From contig JAJGBQ010000001.1 of the NCBI GenBank assembly GCA_022457065.1, forward strand, positions 5,084,001 through 5,148,000: a stretch of 64,000 nucleotides of DNA, read 5' to 3'. Positions 33,427-43,899 of the stretch are shown here, piece by piece. The notes under the pieces are model-generated. The model made no database searches and was not told where the DNA came from. It was given only the letters and a program-made list of their open reading frames with translations. The DNA comes from Curvularia sp. ZM96 (taxonomy: Eukaryota > Ascomycota > Dothideomycetes > Pleosporales > Pleosporaceae). Position numbers and translations under genes: made by a program. Each line of letters starts with the position of its first letter. Positions within the stretch are counted from its first letter, which is position 1.

Positions 33427-34374
33427 CGTGGAGTGTACCCGTGGCTAAAGGAAATGTTGCAGTTGCCGTCGACGGAACAAGATAAGGGATGTCAGTTGGC
33501 GGTCTGGAGTCGGTAGGAAGCGCAATCGTTACAGGAACATTGCTGGGGTGTCTGCAGGTAAGTAGTAGCCTCAATGCATGCAGGAAGATGTGCGCAGTGT
33601 GCGGGCGCGGCGAGAGACGAAATGCCCAAAGTCCACGCGACGGCATGGGGGGATGCGCTGCTGTCGGCCTTGGCAGGAGGGACTTGCCCTAGCGCCCGCA
33701 ACCAGTCGTCCCTGGCCGTGTTCGATACGAAGACATCGCCGTCGCCTTCTTTGGCTCAAGTACCGCTGTGTCTGAGAGACACGACGATGTTGGTACATGT
33801 GCATGAAGAGGATGTTGGTGTCCTCTGATTGCTGCGCCATAATGTTGCCTGACGCCACACTGGCACGGTGTGCAACTCCACTCCGCACTGCTTCCCTTAC
33901 CCTTGATCCTTTTACAGCATCCTTCGACCATGACTAGCAAAGACATGGTCCGCCGCTATACGAAAAAGCTAAACATAGGAAAGGAGGCGCTCCACAGTTC
34001 AGCACTAGCTGGACGAGCGACCCGTGAACGCCTAAGACTGTCCGAGGTCATCACGAGATTTGGCCGCGAGGCGTGATGGGAAATCTCCAACCATGGGAAA
34101 ATCAACAGGCAACCAGATCCACGGAAGCTTCGGTACGGTTGCCAAGCCGCCTGGCTAATCAGTCCATGAGTGACGATTGTTTGGTAATTGCAGTCCACAT
34201 CTTTGCAGCCACGATTGTGTTACCCTATGACGTCGAGTATCTGTCACAGTAAAGAAATGATCCCATTGGAAAAGGACAAATAATCGCAGTTTTACCAACA
34301 TCATTCCACCGTCAATCTTCTCCATATCCCATCTGCCCTACTTCATCCACTCTAATCCATTCCAGGGCGCAACT
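33427..34374. other. Divergent intergenic region between mannosyltransferase and PMI genes
   Basis: 948 bp. A 48-codon plus-strand frame (33930-34076, MTSKDMVRRYTKKLNIGKEA...) is open and basic but unsupported. No other gene is seen; the region probably contains both promoters. Confidence 0.4.
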
Positions 34375-35694
34375 ATGGTCGAAAAGGTGATTCAACTGAG
34401 GTGCGACTGCAACCAGTACCCATGGGGAAAGCAGGGCTCAAAATCGCTGGCCGCAACATTATGCGAGAAGACGCCAGGGACCAGCTTCAAGATTGATGAG
34501 AACACTCCCTACGCGGAAATGTAAGTTTGCGGACTTGGTGATGTTGATACATACTAATATCCGCAGGTGGATGGGCACGTATCCCGAACTGCCCTCTTAT
34601 GTGTTGGAGACCGGCGAGAACCTTCAAGATGTCATCGACAAGAACCCTAATGAGCTCATTGGAAAGGCTGTCGCTGAAAAGTTCAACCATACCAAGCTGC
34701 CGTACCTCCCAAAGGTCCTGTCAATAGCAAAGGCCCTACCGCTGCAGTTACACCCCGTACGTATTGTCACAATGGAAACTACTTGGATTTTCTAACATTG
34801 TTTCAGAACAAGGATCTTGCTTCAGAACTGCATGCAAAGAACCCCGACCAGTTTACCGACCCAAACCATAAGCCGGAGATTGCACTGGCTCTTGGCGACT
34901 TTGAAGCATTTTGCGGCTTCAAACCTCTAGGAGAGATTGCGCTTTTGATGAAACTGCCACCACTCCGGGGCTTCATGCCCGAGGTCACAAAGCCTGCATT
35001 CGATGACCAACAGCTCAAGCACGTCGTCAAGGCAATGCTTACAGCTTCTGAAGAGACTGTGCGCAAGACCAATGACGCCCTTATGAAGATACCAAAAGAG
35101 CAGTTCTTCGAATCCGAATACATTCCCGAAATGATTCCTCGTCTAGCAGAACAGTATGACAAGGCCGACAATGGATTGCTCGTTGCGCTCATCACCATGA
35201 ACTACCTGAGGCTCAAGGCTGGTGACAGCATATACATTCCTGCCGACGGCATTCATGCTTACCTATCTGGCGACATTATTGAATGCATGGCCCGCTCGAA
35301 CAATGTGCTGAACACTGGTTTCTGCCCCCGTGCTGACCGCGACAATGTCGACATGTTCTGCTCGGTTCTCACATTTTCGCCACACAACCCAAAGGAAGCC
35401 ATACTACCCGCAAAGGCTTTTGACAGAAGCAAAAACGGCAAGACGCAGATATATGCGCCTCCACTCAGCGAATTCAACATGCTGGCAACAACCATGGATG
35501 CCGGTGATTCCGAGACAATTGGATCACTTGGTGGACCCAGCATCATGATCGTGACGGAAGGTGAAGGCACCATGAAGGGCGACGGCAAAGAATATAAGTT
35601 GAGCGCTGGCTACATCTTCTTCATTGGTCCCGGCGTGGACCTAGAATTCAACGCTACCAAGCATCTCAAGGCTTTTACAGCTTATGCTGAGTAG
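34375..35694 (+). CDS. Mannose-6-phosphate isomerase (type I PMI)
   Basis: Model: 34375-34520, 34567-34756 and 34807-35694, 407 aa; introns 46 and 50 bp. It is a cupin-fold zinc enzyme of normal length. Recognisable blocks are CNQYPWGKQG at the N-terminus, WMGTYPELPS, the zinc-ligand motif LPLQLHPNKDLA (split by intron 2), KPEIALALGDFEAFCGF, and the active-site GDSIYIPADGIHAYLSGD. It interconverts fructose-6-P and mannose-6-P in the cytosol, the entry step to GDP-mannose for glycans and wall mannan. The C-terminal second cupin (GEGTMKGDGKEYKLSAGYIF) is intact. Confidence 0.96.
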
Positions 35695-36356
35695 ATTGGT
35701 GTAAGAGTAACTTGGAGGTAAATAAAGTTCAAATCGCAATGAGGCTCCCAACCCCCTCGCGGAGATGACGTTGCAACCGATTGGAGGGAACCAGACCTTC
35801 CCCGCATGCATGAACACGGATAGCCGGCTAGAAATGGATGAGTTCAAGCATTCTTATGTCTGCATACTGTGCAAACGTGTGATGAGCCGGAATCTCCTCG
35901 GATCCGCACGCATGCGTGCTTGCATTTCCCCACAATGTACCCTTGCTTCCCCCGCACTATGCCTAGGAATCCCCCTCTGCAGCTTATGTGTAGCTATAAA
36001 ACCCCGCAATGGAGCTTTGTTTGATAACGATGAAAAGAGTCTATCGTTTTACTTGCTCTGTCAATTGTGTCTTTGTCCCATATAGAATTGTCAGAGAAAA
36101 GAACGCGGTTGCTTAATCGCGAGCTGACTGGACTTGACGGAAGCGCGTGCACTAGAACACACAATTGACGTTGAAACACCATCCTTGCGAGTTCATCGGC
36201 GCCGGAAGTACTCGGTAAGCTTGTTGTCTGGACTTCTCCTCAGAAGACCTGGAATTGGTTTTGGTTTCAGCGTTGTTGACACTATTTGTTCTGCATGTTC
36301 ACAAGCTGACTACTCCATTCGACACACTTAGAACCACGCGTATCCCTCAATTCACC
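35695..36356. other. Intergenic region
   Basis: No gene is recognised. An open frame read by alternative starts runs into the next gene from 36255, but the first ATG with good context is 36357. Confidence 0.4.
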
Positions 36357-37853
36357 ATGGCGACCACAGTGAGTGCAAAACGCGATTCTATGGACGCAGC
36401 AGCCAGCGGCCTCGAGACGAAGATGAAAGCAGCTTCTCTCGAGGAGCAAAACACCACGACGCGAAGGCGGCCCTTGAGTCTCATCGACCTTCCACCCTCC
36501 GTCCGCAACAATATCTACCGACACTGTCTCGACACCGAGATGGTCAACCTAGGCGAGCCCAATGTGTCCTACACGCACAAATTGCACGATGGCGTACTCA
36601 CCTTCTCTTCCTCACGCCCGCCCTTCCCCATCACCAGCAGTCTTTTCCACGTCAACAAAGCCATTAGCCACGACGCACTTGAGTACTTCTACAAAAAGAA
36701 TATCTGGGTACGACTTGATGTCTACACAGCTGATGCCCGGCACGCCAAAACGCTGCTGGAAGACTCTGGCCTACTCTTTTCTACGGCAGCGCCCTCAGCC
36801 GTGGAAAAAGCGACTAGACACGCACTTGAAGTGGTGCTGGTAGAAAAGAACTCTGCGCAGAAGCGCGCAAGCGTCATGTTTCCCGCACAGTATCTGCCTC
36901 GTCTGATCAACTTTCTTGAGCAGGCAAGCCGCGCGACGGCCAGCTGGGCGCCGAGTCACACACTGTTTCTCACCGTGCTGAACACCTACGACTTCCCTGT
37001 CTCACGGCTTCAGGGCGATTTGCTCGAGCTTTTTGGGCTGCTGACCAACTTTGGCGGTGTTACGGTCGACAGCAAGAATTTGCTACCACGGTATGCGGAG
37101 GGACTGCAGAGTATGATGACGGAGAAGGGGTTCACGGCGGAGGGGTATCTCGCTCGTGTGACTGAGCTAGCGGATTTGTCGGATGAGGCTAGAGAGAAGG
37201 AGGAGTACGGGCTGGCGAATGAATATGCGCACGCGGTTATTATTGCGCTGACGTATGGGTATCTAACACATGCTGAGACGCTGCATTCGCAGGACGAAGC
37301 GTTTGCCAGAGCTATCCAGCGGTTGAGATGGAGGACGGAGCTGGGACTGGGCATCTCGCTGTCGATTCCCCTGCGTAGTCTGACGTCGACGAGACACTGG
37401 CTTCGTGCTGCGGACCCGACACCTGAAGTAAGGAAAGCAGCGAGCGACTTGCTGTTAGCAGAGACTTCGGTTTCCAGAGCTTTGAGCATCGTGACTGATT
37501 CGCCTTCGCCAGCGAACAATCCGTGGTTTCACTCGCTGCCGGTTGAGCTTATTCCGCCGAACAAACCTACCTTCTTTACGGAACGCGAGAAGGCGCAGAC
37601 GTGGTACGCACTCGGCACGGTGCACATGGCCCTGGGAGAGAATATCTTTGCATGTGGTGATATGGAGAGGGCACTGGAACTTTGGGGTAAGGAAAGTGGT
37701 GTTGACGAAGAAGGGGGTTTGAGGGGGAAAATTGAAGAGGCGTTTGAGAAGGCGAGGCAGGGAATTGATGGCGATGCAGAGAGCATGTGGGTAGGCGAGG
37801 TCAGACCTGGGACGGGATTAAAGAGAGCAGCCAGGTTGGCTAAAGGATTGTAA
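36357..37853 (+). CDS. F-box-like domain protein of unknown role
   Basis: An intronless 498-aa protein; the ATG at 36357 has an ideal CACCATGG context. The segment LSLIDLPPSVRNNIYRHCL (about residues 40-58) resembles the F-box-like start of many fungal proteins that open with LPxEIRNxIY. It is followed by a beta-rich part ending in LFHVNKAISHDALEYFYKKN, the usual second half of that module. The C-terminal third contains helical pairs (WYALGTVHMALGENIFACGDMERALELW) that look TPR-like. A substrate-receptor role in ubiquitination is possible but not shown. Confidence 0.65.
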   Translation: MATTVSAKRDSMDAAASGLETKMKAASLEEQNTTTRRRPLSLIDLPPSVRNNIYRHCLDTEMVNLGEPNVSYTHKLHDGVLTFSSSRPPFPITSSLFHVNKAISHDALEYFYKKNIWVRLDVYTADARHAKTLLEDSGLLFSTAAPSAVEKATRHALEVVLVEKNSAQKRASVMFPAQYLPRLINFLEQASRATASWAPSHTLFLTVLNTYDFPVSRLQGDLLELFGLLTNFGGVTVDSKNLLPRYAEGLQSMMTEKGFTAEGYLARVTELADLSDEAREKEEYGLANEYAHAVIIALTYGYLTHAETLHSQDEAFARAIQRLRWRTELGLGISLSIPLRSLTSTRHWLRAADPTPEVRKAASDLLLAETSVSRALSIVTDSPSPANNPWFHSLPVELIPPNKPTFFTEREKAQTWYALGTVHMALGENIFACGDMERALELWGKESGVDEEGGLRGKIEEAFEKARQGIDGDAESMWVGEVRPGTGLKRAARLAKGL

Positions 37854-38149
37854 TATTCTGGTGCGGTTGTAGTTGACTCCGTACTGGTGATACGTTTGCA
37901 TAGGATGACGCTATGGAAGAAGTCAGGAAGGCGCCACAGATGGAATATAAAAAAATCCCACAAGAAGTCTATTGTCCTGCCGAGCGGTTGTTTAGTAGAC
38001 AAGATCTGCAACGTTCAACTCACGTCATGACATGGAACATAAATAGAGATTCGTGTCTGACGAAGAATACCATGCCGTGAGCATTGCAAAAGTTACTGGT
38101 ATACATACGGTATTGTTTACAAGACAGTGTACAAATCATACAACTCTAC

Positions 38150-39625
38150 TTAGGCACGCGGCCGACTCTGCGTGGGTTTGTTGCTCGAGTTGACGAGCGC
38201 AGCCCAAGCATCACCTCCGGCATTCTTCGATCCCTGGTAGATGTCACGCAAGCTACCAGAAGCAGCCGAAGCTTTCTTGCGATGTTCTTCCAATACCGAT
38301 TCAACGTAGTCGTCTTGGCCACCAGCGGCCTTTGCCTTGATGGCCAGATCCGCCTTGTGAATCGCCCTCTCGAGGAATGCCCGCCTTTCAGCGCTCAGAC
38401 TGTTGTTGGTCGAAGCAGTTTCTGCTTCTGCGACTACCTTGGCATACTCTGCCTTTTGGGCAGCCCGGAAAGCTTCTTCACCACCAGCTGCTTGCATTCG
38501 AGCAGCGAATGCTGCTTCAGCTGCTTGCTTTTCGGGCCGAACTGCTGCCTTCCAAGCTTCTACACCACCGGCCTCCTCGATCTCCTTTCGCTTTCGCTGA
38601 TTGTAGGCAATCTTGCTTGCGGTATGGTCGTTGATGTTAGGCAGATTGAAGCGATTCCTAACATCTTGCAGGTCCTGGACGGTGAACCCAGCTTCTTGGT
38701 ATCTCTTAATGTTTTTCTGTTTGATTAGAGTAGCCGCCTCTTTGCGCTCCTTGGCTCGAACAAAGGCTAATTTGAGACCCTCCTCCTCGCTATCTACGAG
38801 ACCTCGGGACAGGTACCGTTTCGCAGCCTTGACAGCTTTGATGTATTCCTTGGCAGCCTGGGTTGCCGCTCCCTTCTCGTATTTTTCGGACAGCCCAGTC
38901 TCAATGGCCTCGCCCTCAACTTCTTCCGGTGCCCACATCTGTTGTCCCTCACTTTCCGCAAAATCTTCACTCTCAAATCCAAGTGTACCTTCGGCCGCTT
39001 TACGTTCGGCCATCATCTGAGGAGTTGGCCACTGGCTATCGATGGTGGCTTGGTCAAGTCCCAGCGCGGCAGCCTGAGCCCGCAATCGATCAATGACCTC
39101 CGGCTTCTGCATCAAGGTCCAGCGGAGAGCCCATCCCATAGGTCCAAGCTCTTTGATGCGTGCGGGGTTGTCCTTGAGTAGGTACTCGTCCAGGCCACCT
39201 TCACGATCCATTGTCTTGAGCACCTTGGCTGTAATGCGCAGCTTTATCCGCTTCTTCAATGCAACCGAGTATAGGCTCTTCGACAGGACGTTTGGCTGCC
39301 ATTTGCGCCGGGTCTTGGTCTCGGTGTCCTTGGAGACATTGTTGCCGAATCGTATCATCTGCTCGCCATAGAGACCCTTGTTTGCTTGCTTGAACAGCCT
39401 GTGCTCGCCATATGGGTATGCCGGTATATATGCGTCCTTGGGAATGACATTTTTGGGAAGGTGGGAGCCGAGATCACCGCCGCGTCGCCGTTGCAGAGGG
39501 TTCTTCACTGGAGGTGCGGGCGCAGGCGCAGTGGTCGCATACGTTCGCTGCGCCGAGTGAGCAGCGCGAAGGACAGCTCCTGAGGCAGGAATGCGTCCGG
39601 TGAGCAATTGACACGGAGGATGCAT
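38150..39625 (-). CDS. Mitochondrial large-subunit ribosomal protein bL28m
   Basis: An intronless 491-aa protein from ATG 39625; the frame is open further upstream but without ATG. The bL28 core lies at about residues 85-150 (GEQMIRFGNNVSKDTETKTR, then NVLSKSLYSVALKKRIKLRI), giving the position of the family's RNA-binding fold. The N-terminus is an Arg/Ala/Pro-rich mitochondrial presequence. The long C-terminal part is alanine-rich charged helix typical of fungal mitoribosomal extensions. It corresponds to yeast Mrpl24. Confidence 0.9.
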   Translation of the reverse strand: MHPPCQLLTGRIPASGAVLRAAHSAQRTYATTAPAPAPPVKNPLQRRRGGDLGSHLPKNVIPKDAYIPAYPYGEHRLFKQANKGLYGEQMIRFGNNVSKDTETKTRRKWQPNVLSKSLYSVALKKRIKLRITAKVLKTMDREGGLDEYLLKDNPARIKELGPMGWALRWTLMQKPEVIDRLRAQAAALGLDQATIDSQWPTPQMMAERKAAEGTLGFESEDFAESEGQQMWAPEEVEGEAIETGLSEKYEKGAATQAAKEYIKAVKAAKRYLSRGLVDSEEEGLKLAFVRAKERKEAATLIKQKNIKRYQEAGFTVQDLQDVRNRFNLPNINDHTASKIAYNQRKRKEIEEAGGVEAWKAAVRPEKQAAEAAFAARMQAAGGEEAFRAAQKAEYAKVVAEAETASTNNSLSAERRAFLERAIHKADLAIKAKAAGGQDDYVESVLEEHRKKASAASGSLRDIYQGSKNAGGDAWAALVNSSNKPTQSRPRA

Positions 39626-40179
39626 GGTACGGGGAGTAAGAGGCAGCCGTGGTTGCCCGTCGTGATGGATGGTTGATATGCTCGGTAGTCCGCAAATTCG
39701 AGAAAGCCACAGCACGGACCCCTCAACTTAACATTTGGTCTTCACCAGGTTGACAAAAATACCGGGATCAGAATTGCCTTTTACTCTACTAGCTCTACGT
39801 CTTGAATCCACAAGGGTAGTACGGGTTCTAATATTCTACATTACAGAATAACGACAGATTTTTCCAATAGGCTTCTGCTTGTTGGGCGTCTAACAACGGG
39901 TAGAAAAATCTGTAGTCGTTGAACTATGCTTGTGATAAGAACATGTAGCGCTAGGCAGCAGGATACTGCCTATGACTAATCTGCTCTTGGTAGCACTAAG
40001 AATATATCTATATATTTCTGAATTAAGATTATTCGGTTGTAGTGGAGTTCTAGGTCTGCAAAGTTAGTAGGTTTGGAGTGGCTTGGTGATTTTGGTAGTT
40101 TGGCCTGTGCGGATCCCCCAGGCAGCAGACCACTTGGACACCTACACCAACACTATTGAGAGCAACGAACACGGGAAAC
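39626..40179. other. Divergent intergenic region with a stem-loop
   Basis: AT-rich. Positions 39850-39864 and 39903-39920 form an inverted repeat (AACGACAGATTTTTC against GAAAAATCTGTAGTCGTT, two-base bulge) around a 38-base loop. No gene is seen. Confidence 0.4.
39850..39920. repeat. Imperfect inverted repeat / possible foldback
   Basis: Arms of about 15 bases match except for a two-base bulge. It lies in the promoter region of two genes and could be a relic of a small DNA element or a structured RNA segment; no flanking duplication was found. Confidence 0.35.
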
Positions 40180-40815
40180 ATGACAGAAACTACTCAACCG
40201 TCCACCGCAAACATAGCAGCTGCGTGCGCCATTCTCGCTGGTGTGACTGGCTACATGCTGGGGCAAGCCAAATCTCTAGGTTTCTTCGGTGGTAGCCCTG
40301 TTTCTCAGCCAATGAGATCGGAGAAGGACCGAGCAGAGGACTCAGAAGACGAATCGAGTGACGAAGAGGACAACAGCAAGCCCGCCGAGTTTCCAGACCA
40401 GGATGAGGAATGCAAAATGATTCTGGTGGTGCGAACGGATCTCGGCATGACAAAAGGTATGACGACTCTGTTACGCGGCTAGGAATATTGGATTGACCAT
40501 GCCACAGGCAAGATTGGGGCACAGTGCGGGCATGCGACACTGGCTTGCTACAAGCATTTCCTTCGAACCTCGCCAGACTCCAAGATACTCAAGCGTTGGG
40601 AACGACTAGGACAAGCAAAGGTCGCACTGCAGGTCAAGAGTGAAGAAGAGCTAGAGATTTTGCAGGCACAGGCCCTGAGCCTGGGGCTTGTAGCACAAAT
40701 TATTCATGATCAAGGGCGCACACAGATTCCGAGCGGAAGTGCGACTGTACTGGGCATCGGTCCTGCGCCCAAGAGCGTGATTGATCAGGTCACCGGACAT
40801 CTTAAGCTGCTGTAA
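40180..40815 (+). CDS. Peptidyl-tRNA hydrolase 2
   Basis: Model: 40180-40456 and 40508-40815, 194 aa; intron 51 bp. An N-terminal membrane-type helix (IAAACAILAGVTGYMLG) and an acidic linker (about residues 50-70) precede the PTH2 domain. The domain holds MILVVRTDLGMTKGKIGAQC and GHATLACYKHF, with the family's conserved Lys, Asp, Gln and His. The intron falls in the Gly codon of TKGKI. The enzyme frees tRNA from prematurely released peptidyl-tRNA. The anchor suggests the outer mitochondrial membrane, as for yeast Pth2. Confidence 0.95.
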
Positions 40816-41643
40816 ACTGTGTCGGCTTGGAGAGCCTTGAAACGGACGGAGAAGAGCGGCGGCACGCCGCGTCTCAGCGATGACTCGTCGTGCATTTGTG
40901 CTGACGAGAAGTCAAGCGAGGGCTGTCAAGAATCGACAAGTCGCGCCAGCGACTTAGCAAGTATCAAAGAAAAATATTTGCTATCACGATCACAAGCGCA
41001 GCCAAGTGAAGCAAATGTAGGCCTGGCAGCGCGGTTTCGCCATTTAGGAGAACGTTGGCGAAATGCACACAATGTGCATTGGCTCTTTAGTGACGTGTGC
41101 TATTCTGGTCTATTCTGGAGAACCGCGAGATGGGCCCTAGCTGCCCAACAAAGGCCGGTAGCCATGCACAGACACTACACGGAGTCCCATCCGCCTGGAA
41201 TGCGTCTTCTAGTTTAGAGGCCTGTCACAAAAGGCCAACGGTATACTCACAGTGAGCGCACAGGGCTCATGTCGTACGAGCGAGAGGTCTGCATGTATGG
41301 CTGCAATGCACATTCGCTTTGTAGCATGTGCATAAGCTATGGCGTGCATGCATCGTAGATGTACCTTGGTAGTGGTAGTACAGAAATCGATGAAACACAC
41401 AGTCGGAGACAATCGAGTTGGAAAATGTGCTTTGTACTCGCAAAAGTACCCTAAGACGGGCACTTGGGTGTGTAACATGTCAGTCATTTGTTTCCCAAGC
41501 CAGATCATCGGACTAAAACATTGATTGGCTGCTCGGCATGCCCAGGGTGGGAACAAAGGTTGCGCTGCATGAAGTGAAGAAGTGGGCGATGGGGATGCTA
41601 ATCATACCATTACTCTACTTGTGTGAAGAAATAGGGCGCAACG
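40816..41643. other. Convergent intergenic region
   Basis: A plus-strand open frame continues past the PTH2 stop region to about 41217 in another phase, but starts without ATG and has no domain. Nothing else is recognised. Confidence 0.4.
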
Positions 41644-42690
41644 TTATGCAACAGCCGCACCTCGCCACCAGCTCGTAGCGCCCAATACGAATACTATGAC
41701 CATGGCATCACTCACAACAGTGCTGTATATGACGCTGTACCTGCCCACCGTCCTAACATAACCTGCATATGGCTCAGGTAATACGCCGGCGACCGTGCTG
41801 AGAATGCCTCCTCCTTGCAATTGGCCTTTCTCGATGAAGTAACGCGAAGACTGTAGGACGACCTCGAACGTTGCAAAGAGATAGAAGAAGTGAGCAAAGG
41901 TGTCGGCAGGCGCAGACTGCGTAGCCCAGTCGTCGTCATCAGGCATCTTGTCACGTGAGAACTTGGATCCGGTAAACGGCGTCTGTAACACGATGTAAAC
42001 GGCAAGTCCCAGAGAAAAGACCGAGTGCACCAGGCGCCAGACCCACGCCGACGACTGATCGGGCGAGGGTTCAGGAACACCACCTCCTTGCATGGCCGAG
42101 AGCATGTTAGCCAGGCCTGGTGGCGCACCTGTTTGCCCAGGGCCGCCAGGCATGCCCGGCATTCCACCAGCGCCCGCACCCATCATCTGCTGGAGCATTG
42201 CCATCATGGGGTCCTGGGACGGGTCTGAGGCCTGCCCTGGGCCAAAGGGACCTGCTTGGTTTGCGTCGAAAGCAAAAGGCGAAGGGAGTCTCGGCTGGGA
42301 AGCGGGCATGTAGTGGTGCTGAGAAATGTCCACCTCGTCTGGGTCTGGGGTAGCGGTCCCAGAGACGGCGGGTGTGGATTGGGAAGAAGGAACCGGGACA
42401 GGCTTGACTGAGATGCCGTTAGCCGTTTGTTTATTGAATCGTGGCACTGAGGCAAAAGGCGTTTCCGCGGACGCAGGTGTGGCCAGAGGGAGAAGAAGCT
42501 GCTATGTACCTGGTACATCCTTCTCGAATTCGCTGATGTCCTTTGGTGGGCCGCCCTGTAGTGCCGTGATCTGCTGCAGACGAGAAGCGCCGCTCTTGGC
42601 CGCCAGACGCTCTCTGCGCAGCCGGGCCTTTGTCTGGGCAGGAGACTCGCCGGGGAGGGCACCCGTTGAAGCGGCGGGCGATTCAGCCAT
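41644..42690 (-). CDS. Get2-like tail-anchored protein insertion receptor subunit
   Basis: Model: complement of 41644-42446 and 42510-42690, 327 aa; intron 63 bp. The N-terminus has an exposed basic helix (AQTKARLRRERLAAKSG), which in Get2/CAML recruits the Get3 ATPase. A long Pro/Gly/Met-rich linker (MPGMPGGPGQ) follows, then three hydrophobic segments near the C-terminus (VFSLGLAVYIVLQ, FYLFATFEVVLQ, MVIVFVLGATSWW). This is the layout of the GET2/CAMLG family of ER membrane receptors for post-translational insertion of tail-anchored proteins with Get1. Sequence identity in this family is low, so the call rests on architecture. Confidence 0.8.
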
Positions 42691-43899
42691 GGTGAGGAGC
42701 CGTTGCCGTGTGTTGCGGTGTGAAAAGATGTGAGACTCGCTTCGGGCGCTGCTGGCGAGGTCGGGAATCGAGTCGTGGAGGGGCCTGAGGTCATTGGCTT
42801 GGCGACGCCCTAGCGTGTATATGTCGGCCAAGCTTACACCCGCCTCGTCCCCGAATCCTCGTACCACCACGACTGCACTCCTGGTTGCTCCTCTTGCAAA
42901 GTCGCACGCGCGGTACGGCCCGTGTTACTCCTAGCATACTCGGTCTTCTTATCCGTCCTGTCAACGAGCTCTCGTGTCCTCCACAGCGTCGCTTAGCCCC
43001 TGGCCCCTCGTTGCAGAGCCTCCGTCCTGGAACCGCTTCATCCTCTTCGGACATGTTGCTGTATTACTGAGCCGTGTGATTGACCACCCAACAAATGATT
43101 GCATGCACTACGACCCCTCCTTCAGTCTCCACCCGGGCTTCAGTCTTTCGGCGAGGAACCCTGTTCATTTGGGAATCCATGTCCGGCTATAATTCGCTCA
43201 GCTCCCCTGGGCTTGATCATCACAACGCCACATCGTAATTATTCCCTAAGCTCGTCTGCCGAAAGAATCAGCTCTGGCTCTTCTCCTTGGCGCTTCCAGC
43301 GGCGCGGTGGCTCGGGAGAGAAGCCGGTTGGCATGCCCCACGATCCTTCGCTTGTTGCCTCTGTGCCCCATTGCTAACTCAGCTCCACAATTGCTTCACC
43401 CCGCCCCTTGATGTTGCCGCGAGCATATTTGCTTGTTATCAGCTCAACCCTATCACATGCCACGAGCATTCTAAGTAGCGTGTTCACCAGGCTTGCAAAA
43501 AGGATACATGGCTCGATGGAAGGCAGCATCGGACTATCCTTATATCATCGTGGACACGAGATTGGTGCTCCACGACATGTTTGCTTGATACCCGCCATGT
43601 CAATTGACCCACCTGGTGATTGGATAACCCTGGCGCAATCGTACTATTGTCTATGTACGATGTATCCACATTACAAACCGCGCGTGCAAACAAAGTCTAT
43701 TGACCAAGGCCCCTCCGTTGCACGGCATTGGGACAGACAAGACACATTGTGCTTCCGCTACAAAAGCAAAAAATATACTTTCTGTATAACCTTTGTTTTT
43801 CGCTTCGTTTCACCTCGTCCTCACATATGAATCCTTTACTCCAGACTTTCGTCTTCTCCGTTTTCTTCGTCTAGTTCTTTCTCTCCTTCCTTTCTTCCT
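42691..43899. other. Divergent intergenic region (1.2 kb)
   Basis: No gene is supported. Pyrimidine-rich tracts immediately precede the aminomutase start at 43900, usual for fungal promoters. Open frames are short and without domains. Confidence 0.4.

Noticed and set aside
40819..41217. Plus-strand frame after PTH2
   Set aside because: No ATG start, no domain, low-complexity codon use unlike neighbouring genes.
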